Translations under genes and position numbers: made by a program
Notes under the pieces: generated by a model
What the model was told of the DNA's origin: nothing
Database searches by the model: none
Seen by the model: only the letters and a program-made list of their open reading frames with translations
Shown: positions 1-14,534 of the stretch, one piece after another
Position numbering within the stretch: position 1 is the stretch's first letter
Layout: each line of letters opens with the position of its first letter
Assembly (NCBI GenBank): GCA_963070105.1
Contig: OY718805.1
Location: 4,398,001 to 4,462,000 of the forward strand
DNA length: 64,000 nucleotides
Origin: Litomosoides sigmodontis
Taxonomy: Eukaryota; Nematoda; Chromadorea; Rhabditida; Onchocercidae
Reading direction: 5' to 3'

Positions 1-20
1 ATGACATAGAATGTTTTCAG

Positions 21-3000
21 AGTTGTTTAAGGATAGCGAATGTTGAAATCTTACACTATGCGCTAGAATGGATCAGTCGAACTGAATTTCGAGATGTGGT
101 GGTAGCTTTATCGTCTCACTCTGAACGGGCTGTTCAGCATATTATAGAGTATATTCACACTTTTTTACTCAAATTCTTTCTACAGAATTCAAGGTTGATA
201 AAAAATACGCTGTACTTCCAGCTTCGTTTTTCAATAAGCTCTATTTCCTTGAAAAGTATTTAGAACTATTCTCAATACTAGTTAACACTAATAAATAATA
301 AATAAAATATATACTATTATATAAAGCATATAAATAAATGTAAATAATAAATACTGGTTAATACTAATAAAGTAATAAATACCAAGTACTAGAACTAAAT
401 ATGTATTCTTGGTTTTTTAAAAGAACAGATTAGCACATTGCGATTCTGGGGTTCATAATTCGTTCTCGTTTTTTTTTGTGTATTTTTCGTTATAGCCATT
501 GGAGCATGCTGTTCGATTCCTTTGTCGTTGTACTATGTCAGAACTGTATGAGTGTCGGTGATGCTCTTCGTGAAGTTCATAGTCGATCTATCATAACGTC
601 GGATTTCTTGTTACTTACAACTCCGATGGTTATCGCCGGAACGGATCTTAGCGCTCAACTCTCTTGTTTCAAGTAAATATAAATGGTCCATAATATTTTT
701 GAACAATATCGGCTCCGATTACTTATTCAAAACCTCACATTTGCTGCTTTTTGAGGTTTTTTTCAAGTCTGAAGTGTGTGTAATGTTTCAACTTTTAAGA
801 AATAGAGTATCTTGATTCAGGGAGATAAGGAAAGATAAGGACAATGTTATGTTGATCGTCTACGGTGAATGGGAAGATGAGTGTCCTGTTATTGCGTATG
901 AAAAGAAAAGCGGAAAACTTATTTTCTACCATCAAAAAGATGATGCTTCAAAACTTGATATAGACAAAGCATGTTATCTTCTAAATAGGCCAAGATTTAT
1001 AATATTGGGATACCTCACGTTTATATTATTTGGGAACAATTTCTTTATCTTTGTTAACCTGGATGTTTGACATCTGTCGATTTTGCCTTCAGTATTTCCA
1101 GCATTTAGTTTCATGTGCTAAATTAAAAACACCAAAATATTGTTCCGATAAGATAATTTAAAGAAATTTAGCAGTAAAGATTTTTGTGTATATTGCGACA
1201 TTCTAGAAATTATTCCATTCCCTCATTCTTTTTCAGGATGTGTTTACAGCTGATTCGGTTGTTTGCAATAATCTTCGAGACACTGGCATATCATTTTGTT
1301 CACTGAATGTATTGGTACAATTTAGTGATAATTTCGATTTTCAACATAAAGAAGATATAATTAGAGAAATTTTAGTCAACGAAGAGATTTTGGGTCAAAG
1401 AATTAGCATCGCTGTTCTTCCAAAACAAATTCCTGCATTTTGTGCTTGGTACATCCGTTTTTCTTCATTGTTTTTTAAGTTGTATTGGGAGAAAATTTCG
1501 CTCCTGCGTTGCACGTACGCGTATCAATAATGATTCTGGAGCAATTTTAATAATGTAAAGAAAAGTATCAGTTTGAGGTTTAACTCCATTAATTTGGATT
1601 AGATGATCTGAAGCCTGCTTGTGATTTTCGATCTCATTTTTCTATGTTCAGTATCTGTTTTCAGTGATTACGCAGATCTTCTACTTATGAATAAGCTTAT
1701 TTTGCGGAGATTTTTCTTCCCTCTCGTACCTGATAATATTTCTTATTCAACTTTTATTTGTCGGCGAAATAATGTTTATACGCCATCAAATAGTTTGCAA
1801 CAAGGTTGCCAGACGAAAAGGTATGCGTTTATTTTAGAAAATATCAACAGAAATTACGTTTTTATTACATTCATTTCAAAATTTTAGTGGTTGATTAAAC
1901 TGTTGATTGAACCCATATATCGCTTCAACTTGACTGTTCTTAAGGAATTTGCCGCTGATTTTTGATGGAGCAAATGTTTTATCTGGAAAAAATTGTTCGA
2001 TCGGTCTGAATGTAACGTTAAAAAATGTTTCAATTGGTTCCGACACATCCATTGGTATGCCTTTATCTTTTGAGTTGTGTTATGATATAGTGTTATTACA
2101 ACTGTTTCCGCAGGCAGTTGTTGTAATGTAAACTGCACGATTTAATTGAGGCGATGGATGTGAAATTGTGGACTGCATATTGGGTAGAGGTGTTTCAATA
2201 GGCACAAACACGCGCTTGTCGGAATGCTATGTTGCGGACGATATTACAATAGGCAGCAATGTTACACTTCTACCGAGATGTATCTTATCGTCCAAGGTTA
2301 TTCGTATTCTTTTTTAAAAAGTTTTAATTCATTTTATTCATGCCCATGGTTGTACCAATGTAAATTACACCGTGATTTTATCCTGCAATAAAGCAGATTA
2401 TGCGAAACAAGTAAGTGCAAGATATGCTCAGAGTAGCAATAGTGCACCTTAGTTGCATAATTAATGCGTTTCATGTAGCCTAGTTTTAGGTGAAAATACC
2501 GGATGGAAAAACATTACCATCCGATACTGTTATTAGCACAGAATGTTATGAAGACAACGATGAACATTTCAAATTCTTTCCGTCGGAATGTCAGTTTTGT
2601 AACCTTTTTTGCTCTGATAATGTTAGAAGAGATTAATATAATAACTTTACAAAGCCTTTAAGATGGATTCGAGTGGAGGATGGAAAACGGAAGCAGTTTT
2701 TGGCACGCTACTAGTTCAAATCGTCGGCTATGTGAGACGTCCAGAGGTATTCGAAATTTTGAACTCGTTACAACGCTTTTTTGTAATTCAGTTCTGGAGC
2801 TTTCATTTTTAATTTCGGTAGCGGTAGTTTGATTTTTTAGTCCGAAATTCCAGATTCGGATGAGTTAAACGAGGCAGAACAAGCCACTGGAGGAAAAGAA
2901 ATTGAAAATGTTGATCGATTTTACGACGAAGTATGTCCTTCATGATTCACTTTTATATTGTCCCTATGTGAGATCCTTTATGCAAATTTCCATATTTCAT

Positions 3001-3734
3001 AAGGGAGCGTTGATGAAATATAGATTTTCAGGTTAAAGAAAGTATGGACAGGATAGCAGAACAAAATGAATGCGACAACCAACTAGTAAAGAATCTGATT
3101 TTAGAAATCAACAGTTCGAAACTAGCCTACAACATAACAATGGAAGACGTTGCACGCAACGTTTTCTTATCTTTCCTTTCGTTGTCGGATACTTTTCCAG
3201 AGCTTCAGAAGGTAAGTTTGCAGATTAGTCTTTTAGAAAATCATATAATGATATCGGTCAGTCTATGTGAAAACTTCTATTTATGAGCCTGAAAATATTG
3301 TTTTCAGCTGGCAAAAAATTGGCATTTATTGTTCGTCAATTACTACAAACCTAGAAAAAGCCAGATTCAAGCTCTTATTGCAATTGAGGTAGTTTTTTTG
3401 CTGTATTCACTGCGCAATTTTTGCGAATTTTAAATATTTGTATAAGTGCAAACATGAATTTGAGATCCCACTTTCTAAAGCGAAGCGTTCTATATAGTAT
3501 TATTAACAGTGAGAATTCATAATTTACATTTTGCAGGAACACCTATTATCCAAACCAAATTTTAAAGTATTGACCGCAAAGGTGGTCCACTTTTTCTATG
3601 AACAAGATATTTTTGAAGAAGATGCAATTCTGGAATGGTATGATACTGTGCATGATAATGCTCCTATTAAAACTCTGGTTCGTCCAATCATCGACTGGTT
3701 GCAGGAAGCAACTGAAGAATCTGAAGATTATTAG
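21..3734 (+). CDS. EIF2B5: Translation initiation factor eIF2B, epsilon subunit (5'-truncated)
   Basis: This is the catalytic subunit of the guanine-nucleotide exchange factor that recharges eIF2 with GTP in the cytosol. The first visible coding exon begins after an acceptor at 20 and reads the nucleotidyltransferase-like segment ([12 protein letters not shown], aligning with human ANVALIDYTLEF). Later exons give [20 protein letters not shown] (about 565-630), [20 protein letters not shown] (about 1330-1390), left-handed beta-helix repeats (about 1950-2280), then [11 protein letters not shown] (about 3100). The last exon (about 3538-3734) is the W2/HEAT domain with the usual acidic tail ending EATEESEDY. 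At least the start codon lies upstream of the window. A poly(A) signal is at 4036-4041. Family assignment is very secure; small internal exon limits were not all resolved. Confidence 0.9.
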
Positions 3735-4640
3735 CATTCATTAATGATGAGCTTCTTTTTTGAGAAAAAATTGGACTGTGTGTGTCATTCTTGAGAAGGA
3801 CTTGATTTTGATTTATAACTTTTAAGCAAAAATTTCACGTCTTCATTCTTTCGGGCGCTAGTGAATTGGTGTTGCCAATTATAGTGGGAAGGGAGAAGAA
3901 AAGCCAAAAATGTTTTATATGTCATTATTATTACCGTATCACTCAAATATCGTTTTCATTTTCAACTTTTTGTTTTTAACTGTTTTATCGTAATTTCACG
4001 CTTAAATTGTTTTTATATTGAATTGTTGATGAAGGAATAAAAATGTATTTTGCTGTAAATGCATGATATTCGTTAATTGCATTTCCTTTGCTATATTTAT
4101 TATTTCTCAAAGGAATATATTGGTATTAATATTAGAGACCTTGGAAGAGTTTTGAATTTCACGTACTTAATCATTGGACAGCTTATGCTCTACTGTGATA
4201 GCAGATGTGTCTGCATTAGAGTTTCTGCTGGACCGTTTGTTTTCAACACTCCTAACGATATATTTAATAGATTTGGGGATATCGTACGGGGGAGATGGTA
4301 TGGTTCAGTTTGATTGCTCAAAAAATCCAGCTTCCTGCCCTGATTTTTAAATTTTTGCAGTGCGCACGTGTAATTCATTCATAGGGTAACTCATTCAAGT
4401 GTAATTCATTCGTCGGCGCTCCGAGAATGTTAAGTATTATAATGTTTTGGCTAAGGTAGGGTGAGAATTCACTTAATAACTGCTGAGGCAAACTCAAGGT
4501 ACAAACAGAAGGAGGTTGCGTTACGTTATGTACTAGGCAATGTTTGGGGCGCTCTGAGAGAAATCTTTTAATCAGCAAGTTTACCGTGGTGGTCGATAAA
4601 TGCTGTTATTTAAAATCTTTTGAAATTAAATATTGAATTA
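3735..4640 (+). other. 3' UTR of eIF2B epsilon and intergenic spacer
   Basis: No coding region is supported here. An AATAAA signal at 4036-4041 should end the upstream transcript. The remaining roughly 600 bases are AT-rich with only short open frames. A pyrimidine-AG acceptor near 4641-4646, just before the UBE3C start codon, is a likely trans-splice site. Confidence 0.6.
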
Positions 4641-4654
4641 TTGTAGGCCGTACT

Positions 4655-7600
4655 ATGTCTGGTAATTTAAACCTATACGATTTTAATGGTTCGATTAAAC
4701 GAAATAAACTGCAGGAAGCTATCTTTTCTGATCTGGTTGGTTCTATCATTTATTTCTTGAGTTCATGCATACTTATTTTCTCCGGATCTAAATTTTCGGT
4801 TTTTGCATTGCGACATAACACTATTTCCTTTAGGCTAAAAAAGAAGATTTTATGAGAAAAATTAATGAAGAACGCGTCGAAAGGCAGGAACGATCCAGGT
4901 AACACATCTAAATGCTAAGCTACTATTTAGAATTCATTTAGGTATCACTTTGCGCAAGATCATTAGGGCAATAGTACTGTGGTTATTCTGATAAATAACC
5001 TTATTTCATTTAAACCCCTTATGAATTTTAAATGGTATTGCTGTATCGTTGTTTTTGTATTTCAAACGTGTCAAATGAAGTTTGGAGAAGCAGAAGCTCG
5101 AGGAAGCCGAACAGGAATTTATCTTTTAATTTTTTATTTCAGAAAGGATAGACCTAATTTTCTAGTTGTCAGATTGCTGTTCATTCACAAGGCATGGATA
5201 AATCACTAATTGTAGCTTGAGTTCTTTTTTCATTCCTGCTTCAGACGAAAAGTGGCAGCCATCAAAATACAGTCTTTATATCGAGGATATCGTGTTAGAA
5301 AACAATTTCATATTTTGCTGCGAAGTCTTTTCGATAAGGCAGGTCCAACACAGAGCATTACATTATTGGAGACACAAATTTGCCGTTTGGCGTTCTTTTT
5401 CCGACCTGCTATTGACTGTGAAAGAACTGTAAGTTCTCTAAATCTGATTTTTGCTATTGCTATATATTTTTATCTAGACCAATTAATCGGTCATGCATTT
5501 TAAAATGAGAAATCTGTTCTACAGTGATGAAATTTGTCCTACAGTTTCATCAAATTTTGCTGATTTGATTCTAATTGTGATTTGATTTGTAGTAATTCTA
5601 GTCTGAAATTTGCTTGTTCAGAATCACAATTCTTCTAGTTAGCATTGTGCAGTGAAGCAGTAATACTATCACAAACAATAAAAGCGAACGATTCACTGGA
5701 TCGAAGGAGACGACAGCAACTTTTGCGGTGTTTAGTTGCACTTCTTGAACACGTCGATCGTACGAAGTCATACACGCCTGCTTTGCGATTTTTCGAAACT
5801 TATATAAAGGAGGAGGATTGCTTAATTCTGCTGAATTATGGTTTTTATTCGTCCATGATGACACTGTTCACGAATTGCCATCAACTTCCATCTCGTAAGT
5901 TTCTCAGCATTATAGACACTATTTGCGGATTACTGAAGTAGAAAATTTAGCTGACTCAGAGCTTTTGATTAGTTTTTTCTGCTTTTGCGTTCTACAAGTC
6001 ACTTATTTGCTGTTGAGATAAAATGATTGCGCATGAGAAGTAATAGCTTGGACATTGTTAAACTTCCTGATAACACAGTGACAACCAAAGTATTCGTTGT
6101 CCATTTTTATAAAATGCGAAAATTTTTAGCTTTATATATTGAAGAAAAACTTCCACAGCGCTCCGAATCACTTATGCAAATATTATTTTTGCCTATAAAT
6201 CGCCTTTCCAAGAAGTAAGCTCCTCGTGATATTTAAATGCCAAAAAAAGTAACAGCAATTTTGAAATTAGTTAGAAAATGGATAGAAAAGCAATTACTTC
6301 GGTAGGTTTTGTCTTCAGAAATTATAGTTGTGTTCAAAATCATTAGTAGCGTTTCACAGTTGTAGTAATCGGCTTGTTTCAGTCGATTTCGCTGGCATTT
6401 AATTTCTTTTTCACAAAACTTTATTATTCCACTGCTTTTTGTTGCAGGATGGATGCTGTATCAGAATTATTTAGCACTATCTGCAGGCCAAGATTTGAAG
6501 CTGTTACTGTTTGTTGTTTAGCACCATTTCTAGCTCGACTCTGTAAAGCAGGAACTTTAAAATTCGCTGACATTGTAGATGGTTTATCAAGTAGCAGATG
6601 TCGGTTATCGTCACAGGATTCAACTTCTACTCTTTTGATATCATATACCCTTGTCGTTATTATTTCGGCATTTCCATTAGGTATGGTTTTTTCCCGTATA
6701 GTTTTGTTTAGGTTTTAATATTTCTTTTACTCTCAGTTTTTCTGATTTGCAGTGCCATTTCATATAATTTAGTAATTGCTGTTACTTTTTTCTATAAAAG
6801 TGAATGGATTCGGCTGATAACATTGCCAAATATGCTTACAAAAATATGTTAATTATTGAAAAAGTTGAAAGTTATAAAGCATATTTGTTGTGTGTTTAAA
6901 TTTACGTCCTAAAACAAAGCTAGAAAACTAAAAAATTTTAATTATAAATTGCCATCAGAGGTTTGAAAATGTTCCCTTTTCTGTTCATTCCTAGGATTTC
7001 TACTTTTTTTTATTCAAGTGTAGTAAAGTAAAGTGATGGTATAGTGAGATAAAAGAGACTTCAAGCTTTCGCAGCATACTCTATCAAGTGTTTAATAAAT
7101 TGATTAAAGCTTTATTTTGTTTGGCATGTATACTTTTGCTTCTAATCATGTGTTCTCAGCATCTTCTACTGCTTTTATGAACTTCCACTCTATTTCTTTT
7201 CACTCGGATTTCCAATAATTTCATATTCTATTTCCTAAATTTCACTTTCCAAAAGCTTTCAATGCATCGTATTTCAATACACTTCGCTTTCAATGATTTC
7301 ATTGCTTCATTACAGAGGAATTAAGCGATGCGGAAAAGGCCAAATTAGTTACCGTGTTTGCAACGCTCACACAAAATATTACGCCTTCATTAGAGGCGAC
7401 CGAACGATCATCGGATGATGATTCCGATGCAGACGACGAATCAAGTGATGTTGTCGTGGCTTCGACATATGATACTGAACCGGACATTCTGGAAAGTATT
7501 TAAATTTATTAGAAATTGAAAATTTTTTTTACCATTTAGAGAGATATAAAAGTGTTTGCTGTCTAACTACAGTTTCTAAAGAAAGGTGAAACATGAAACA

Positions 7601-10600
7601 TTAAGTTTTTCAATATATTTTTTTTTCAACTTAAAAATTAACTTACAAAGTGTTGCTTAAAGATTCTTTTCTCTTATTAAGCCTAATTTGTCAGATGAAA
7701 AATGGTGTCTTTTCAGACGACACCCTTTTACTTAAAAACTCTAATCTCCAGTCTGAAGATTCTTCTGTCGAATGAATCATTTACAAATGCATTACTGGAA
7801 GATCGTGAGGGAATCACTTCGTTTTGCACATTAACTTATTTCATACGGATTCGTTCATCTGCAAATTACATTTCTCTAATGAATTTATTTTCTTCATTCC
7901 GGCAGTTAATTCCCAGTTTATGGAGGCTAATAATGTCCCTTAATACCACTGCTGTATTTGGAGTAAAGCAATCGTTAATAGCATTACTCGAACGGGTTAG
8001 TAGTACTTTGTCCTTTTCTCAGTAACATTTAATACAGTATTATGAATAAACATTGCTGATACGTGTATATATACATATCTAAACATATGCTTTTTACTAC
8101 ATTTTTCTTAATTTTCAAATATGTAGGTATTTTTATTTTGTTTTTAATTTAACTGATAGAAACTAATCCTGGATGCAAAAAACTCTGTGTCGAAAGATTA
8201 AATTCCCTAACAGGTTGTGCTGTATGTGTAATATTTTTACGTTCCAGGGTGAAAATATATCACATTCCGATGAACAGTCATTAATACCTGCTTTATCAAT
8301 GTTCATTTCATTGATGACAAGTGCATTGAAAACAGTTGACGATGATGATTTCCAAAATGGTGGTGTTGGAGATGCTCTTTTCCCACTTACACTGAACGAA
8401 GTGACCGATGTAATCCTTCATTGTCGGTGAGTTTGCTGTTAAATGTAAGACAGTTTTTGTATCATTTTTATAAATTATAATTAATTATAACTTTTAAGAG
8501 ACCTTACACTTGGTTTAATCGATCTCGCCTTCCCCGTCAATAGCGGACTTTTCCAGCAGTGTTTGGTGAAAAGCTCCAAGTGGTGTGATTTATTCCAGGT
8601 AATCAAGTAACATTTACACATACTCTGTCAGTGGTTTCCTTTCTACTATTCTCAGTTAAATTAATCTACTAGTGGAATCTTTGATGAATACTATCACTTT
8701 GCTTTTAGGATGTAGCTTTATTAACAAAAGCATTCCACGAACGAGACAATCGAGTTTCTGTCATGTCTCACAATTTTTGGTCCAATCATAATAGGAATGT
8801 TGTTGTCAATTCGGTCAGTTCCTTTCTCTGTCCCAAGTCATTTTTAATTTTATTGCAGTTACTGACGTTGGCATAACGAACTGAAGATTTAAAAAATGTT
8901 GCATTTCATCTATTTATACTTGAAAAACACATGATTTTTCAATATGAGCTTACTGTATTACTACGCTCTTAAGTCGACTGATTATATGACCAACTGATTA
9001 ATTTTAAGAGGAAGCAAGGGATATTATATGTTATTAGTAATCTGAAATTTATCAGCGTTCATAAGTTTTCACGAAAGTTCATCGTTCACATAAAAATGTA
9101 AAACGAAATAGTTGGGATGATGGAAATGTCTGTAGAGTGATCATTGTTTTAGTCAATGTGGCATAATGTACGCGGTCGTCGACGTCGTGCACGGCGTCCA
9201 TTTGAATTTGTACGTTTTTTGCTTGATAGCAGAGATTCGGATGCAAACGAAGATCCTCCAAGTGTCAGTGAATTGCGCAATTTATCCATTATCCGCAATA
9301 TTCCTTTCGTTATTCCTTTTGTGCAACGAATTGAGGCAAGTCCGCTTCTCTTTCAAGAAATTATCGTTTTTAGGCATGCATAAATGATTGCCACAAACAT
9401 ATAATTTTTTCGTAGTTCAGAGTGTAAAATACTAGTAGGTCTGTAGCCGAATTACCGTTAGCTTTCATATTAATTTCAGATCTTCACAGAACTGCTTCTG
9501 AGAGATCGCATACGGAATGATACTGGTAGGTACAGCAACTGTTTTTTGTAAAGACCATGGGACTATGAGAAATATACAAGAAAATCTATCTCTTCCGTAA
9601 AAAGAGTATGGAATTAGAAACATTATTGAAAGCTAATTATTTGCTATATTTTTTTGCATAAAAAAATCTTTCAAATTAAAAGGTAAATTTCTCAGGTCGA
9701 AATGGACATTTTATTGCTGTGCACAGAGCAACTTTGTACGAAGATGCTTTCAGAGCGTTACAACCCCATAATGGTAAGTAATGAAGCACTTATTAGGGGG
9801 TTTTTTCATACTTGTGTACGTCGAGAAAAAGGAATGTAAAACACGTCAACTTTTAGAACTTTTTAATATTTGCACTGTTATTATTTAATTTTTAGTTCCT
9901 GACATGAAATCAACAATTCGTGTGCAAATGGTAAATTGGGCTGGACTGGAAGAAGCCGGTGTTGATGGTGGTGGTATTTTCAGAGAATTTCTTTCTGAAC
10001 TTTTGCAAACTGCTCTTGATCCGTCTCGCGGATTTTTTGCTGCAACCCACGAGCAGCTTCTATACCCAAATCCCTTGGCACCATTTCTTTATCCTACTAA
10101 TTTTGTCGATCACTTTTACTTTATTGGGCGGATTATTGCTAAGGTAATTGCTTGTTTTCTAGTTTCGAATTTTTAAGAGGCTTATAAGAAAAGGTTTAAT
10201 CGCGGTAGCAATTTACTAAAATTCATTAGTAACCAAAAAGTCTCTTGGTTGATCTTAATTTGTTTATTTTACTTCTTGATTCAACTGATTCACGTTGTAA
10301 ACATTCTTGTTTTAATGCTTTTCTTTAAGTTTTACTTTCATCTCGCGCAAGTGCTGAAATTACTTATTTTAAATTAGCCTTTAGTGCAATGATGTTAGGC
10401 TTAATTTATACCACTTATGTTATGAAGTTCTGATGTATTATGCATTTTGCAGTTAATTTATGAAGGCCTGTTGGCGGATATTCGCTTTGCGGATTTTTTC
10501 TTGCTGCAGTGGATGGGAAATCCGGACGGAACAGTTCTGGACTTAGAATTGGTTAAATCATACGACCCCCTTTTGCACAAAAATTTAAAGTTTTTGAAGC

Positions 10601-11810
10601 GTTGCTCATTGGAAGAAATCGAGATTCTTGACCTTGATTTCACTGTTATGACTGATAATTTCGGCGTAACTGAGGTAAGGAATGAATTTTTTGTGGCCAT
10701 AGCAGTCATGAAATTACCAATGATTATTCCTTTATAATTGTCATTTTCTGCAGAAAGTAGATTTGAAGAAAGATGGTGGTTGCATCAAAGTAACAGCAGA
10801 GAACAGGACGGAATATATTCAGTTATATGTTAATTACTACCTTTCCAAGCGAGTGAGTTTTGCTTTATAAATCGTTTCCTCATTAACATAGGAGTTTGCA
10901 TCAATTGTTGCTGAATAGCTGGGAAAGTTAACTTTTAAAAATAAGTTAAATATTCAAACTTTTTCCAGCTTTCTCCGATGATTGCCGCACTTCGAAGTGG
11001 TCTGCGAAACGTTATAGATCCTGAATGGTTGCGAATGTTTTCGCCATTAGAAATTTCGATGTTGGTGGGCGGTAGTGATTCAGAAATTGATTTCAGTGAG
11101 CTAAAAAAATTCACTGCTGTACATAACATAAAATGTAAGACTTAACGGTTCTGTCACTCTTTTGCTTTCAACGAATGACTGTGTTTCAGTTTATAGCTAT
11201 TTTGAGTATACTTCATTTAAAAAATTTCATTTAAGCAGAACATGATCAGGAATATATGGACCTCTTTTGGTCGACCATTAATGGATTTTCAGTTGGAGAC
11301 AAAAAGAAGCTGCTAAAATTTATAACAGGTTGTCCGCGACCACCTATAATGGGGTTTAAGGTAATATGTCTCGAAATGTCTTTTATCTGCTTAAAGGCAG
11401 GAATGTCTCATATTCAATTGCACTGCTATTAAAATAATGGTTTTACATTTGATGAAGTAAAAAAGCTCACAAGTGATTGCTTTTGCACGAAAATTTATAT
11501 ATGCATTTTGACACTAATACTGATGTGGTATTGTTAGGGTTGGACAGAACCTTTTGGGTTTTAGTCAAAATCTGAGACTTCTTTGATTCACTTGTAACCA
11601 TTTCTGATTTTTAAGTGTCCAACTGCATGTGTGTATGTTTAGACTTTAACTCCTCCAATGGGTATTCAGCTCGTCCACGATATCGACAAACTACCAACTG
11701 CTGCGACATGTATGAATTTGTTGAAGTTGCCACTATATGATGATACTGAAACATTGCGTCGTAAATTAATCTATGCAATAAATTGTGGAGCTGGTTTCGA
11801 ACTCTCGTGA
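4655..11810 (+). CDS. UBE3C: E3 ubiquitin ligase UBE3C (IQ + HECT)
   Basis: This HECT-type ligase forms a thioester with ubiquitin and extends chains, notably on proteasome-bound substrates. The start at 4655 follows a likely trans-splice acceptor. The basic N-terminal helix (about 4835-4900) matches the position of the human EERRKREEERRR segment, and an IQ calmodulin-binding motif follows ([18 protein letters not shown], about 5253-5310). A long alpha-helical middle runs from about 5640 to 8800. The HECT domain begins around 9240 ([20 protein letters not shown]) and continues with [17 protein letters not shown] (about 9957) and [15 protein letters not shown] (about 10610). The catalytic cysteine sits in [12 protein letters not shown] (about 11700). 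The C-terminus GAGFELS is near-identical to human. A poly(A) signal is at 12023-12028. Overall identity is secure; exon limits in the middle are approximate. Confidence 0.9.
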
Positions 11811-12735
11811 AAATTTCTTTATTCAATTTGAGACGTTGGCTAACATAAGCAACTGATAAATCTAGTTATAAAAATAGATCTAAAAAATTGGGGTATTATT
11901 TGTTCATATCTTTTAATACTTTGTATGTCTTACTACAACTGCTTTCTAGTGTTACCTCCTATTTAATACCGCTTCGTCTACAACTGAAATTTCAATTTGG
12001 TAATGAAATCTTACGTTAAGTTAATAAAGACGTCGAATGAAACTTTTATGTTGATTTATGTATTTGATATGCAAAAATTGAAGGTGACCACAGGTTAGCA
12101 TGAATGATTTATGCGAAGCGTATAATGATGGGTCAACTGAAAGGATGACGTAGTAGAGGTGAAAATCGTCTAGTCGCGATACGAGTTCCGTGCGAAATTT
12201 TAAAATTTAGATTATTGATTGGCTGGCAAATTTTTGACTCTCTAGAGTGATTGCCGAAGACTGAAATTAATTCGAACAATCTTTATTATTTTCAAAATTT
12301 GCCTATAATTTAATGTTGTATTTGTGGTCGGTATTCCCAACTATATATGGCTTCTAATCTGTTGTTCATATGTAGTGTTATTTTTGCAGGTAATTGTAGA
12401 ATACAAAAATTTTTATTAAGGAAGCACTAATTTTACGTCGCTTGGTGCGATTTATCGCTGTTAATGTCTCCTATTCCTTCAGACTAAAATTTTTGTAGTT
12501 GTTTTCTAAGACAGTATTTGCATGAAGTTTTGGAAATATGGTAGATTATCATTTATTTTTTTTATGATTAATTTTTTAAAAATAATGCGAGTAAGACAAT
12601 TCGTACGAAACATTAGCCATTACTTTATGATTTCGATAGGGTTTCTTCAAGATTTGATATTGAAACTATAATTTCAATAAACATAGAAACAGAAGTACAA
12701 ATTGGTGGCCATATATACAGATTTCATTACTTTTA
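11811..12735 (+). other. Spacer between UBE3C and lin-7
   Basis: It contains the UBE3C 3' UTR (AATAAA at 12023-12028) and then about 700 bases of AT-rich DNA in which I see no gene, RNA or repeat. Confidence 0.5.
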
Positions 12736-13868
12736 ATGGAAGAGTCGCCGGATGGTCTTCATCTTGATAGAGGTATTTATTGTCAGCGTTTCATTCCCAA
12801 AGCTATCTTGGTATCTTGTTTAAGAAAATACATTTGATAGAAGTGGTTATTATGTAGGATACTTTTTGCTGTTGAAATATCTTAGAAGGTCTTGAACAAT
12901 GTTTGGAAATATTAGTTTGTTGATTCACCAAGCTTGATGGGTTCATGATTGCAGATATACAAAGGATCATTGAATTGATCGAGCATGTACAAAAAACCGG
13001 TGAATTAAATAGCCCGAGGCTTACGTCTCTGCAAAATATTTTGCAGTCTGATTTCTTCTCATCAGTTCGTGAAGTTTTTGAAAGTGTTTACGATACGATC
13101 AGTGCTGATAGTTCTCGAGAGGTGACTTTTTCAAGATCTTAAGAAGAAAATGACGAATGTTTTTCTATGTATGCTGCATTTAAATTTTATTCGATCAACT
13201 GTAAGAAAATATATTATTTTTCTTTAAATTTTATAGGTTAGAACAAGTGCAACTGCGAAAGCAACTGTAGCAGCATTTGCAGCGGCTGAGGGTCATGCAC
13301 ATCCGCGAATTGTTGAACTACCCAAAACTGATCAGGGTCTTGGATTCAACGTTATGGGTGGGAAAGAACAGAATTCCCCTATTTATATATCTCGTATTAT
13401 ACCAGGAGGTGTTGCGGATAGGAATGGACAGTTAAAGCGTGGAGACCAGTTAATTGCGGTTAATATTTGTTTGATGTAACTGGACGAAAGCAATCATACT
13501 TTTAAGAATTCTCTACAAATATCCTGCTAAATTTATTTTATTTTCAAACACTGCTACATGCTACATTCTGGCAACCGAACTGAATTATTCGAAGTATATT
13601 GCTATGTGCCTTTCAGTTTTGAATATTCTAACTTTATGTGTAAATTTTTACTCGAAATTATCTAGGACGTAGTGATTTTCAGGTGAATGGAGTTAATGTT
13701 GAATGGGAAAGTCACGAGAAAGCTGTGGATTTGCTGAAATCAGCGAGAGGTACCGTAAGATTGGTTGTGCGATACACACCGCGATTATTAGACGAAATGG
13801 AGCGACGATTTGAGCGACAACGGCGAAGAGCGAACCAAAACAGCCCTGCTCCTGTTTTCAAGCGATAA
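12736..13868 (+). CDS. lin-7: LIN-7 cell-polarity scaffold (L27 + PDZ)
   Basis: LIN-7 (MALS/Veli) binds LIN-2/CASK through its L27 domain and receptor or channel tails through its PDZ domain, localising membrane proteins at epithelial junctions and synapses. Four exons join in phase: 12736-12772, 12955-13121, 13237-13458 and 13683-13868, giving 203 residues, the normal family length. Exon 1 gives [12 protein letters not shown], matching the start of C. elegans LIN-7. Exon 2 gives the L27 helices ([19 protein letters not shown]). Exon 3 carries the PDZ carboxylate-binding loop (GLGFNVMGG). The conserved basic tail [11 protein letters not shown] closes the protein. The short first exon decides the start: the in-frame methionine inside exon 2 would lose the conserved N-terminus. 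Confidence 0.95.
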
Positions 13869-14534
13869 GTGGCGCTTAACATTTTCATTCATTCTTCCTC
13901 ATGTTAAAAATTTTTCTTACTCTTCATCTTTCACGAAATATAGTTTGAAAGAAAAATTCTATTTTCTTCATTTTAGTAAGATTTTCTGCTAAAGTAAATT
14001 GAATGCTTTTTATCATCGGATTTTATAGATTTGCATTATTATTTTTTATTCTTCTTGTAAATTATTATCTTTTAAATTATTAGGATTCCTAATGTGCTTT
14101 TGCAATATAATTGCTATCAGTGTCTATAGCGATATTGTTTTTCGCTGCTTGTATTCTCATATTGCTTATGGTTATATATGGAAATAATATGCGGTTATGT
14201 TCAAGACGATCACATTCGTTTAAAACTTTTGTTATTTTGCTTCAATTCTTTTTTGATTTCTAGTAAGGTGTGGTTGCAACACAAAAATTATCTCGTTGTG
14301 GGATATTTAATTCTGCCTAATATTTATGCTGATCCATATTAACACAGCGATTATTCGTATTTTATTGAAAATGGATTATTGCACCATAATTCTTGAATGC
14401 ACTTTAGAAGTTGCTATATGGTGCTATATGATCAGCTTATTCAGGTTTAGCTGTGTTTGATCATTTGAAAAATGTCTCATTATAGAAATAAGGTCGCTTC
14501 TTTGGTCATATATTTTTTAGAGTGATAAAGGATA
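13869..14534 (+). other. Spacer downstream of lin-7
   Basis: AT-rich sequence with no supported gene. It should hold the lin-7 3' UTR; I could not pick a convincing poly(A) signal. Confidence 0.4.
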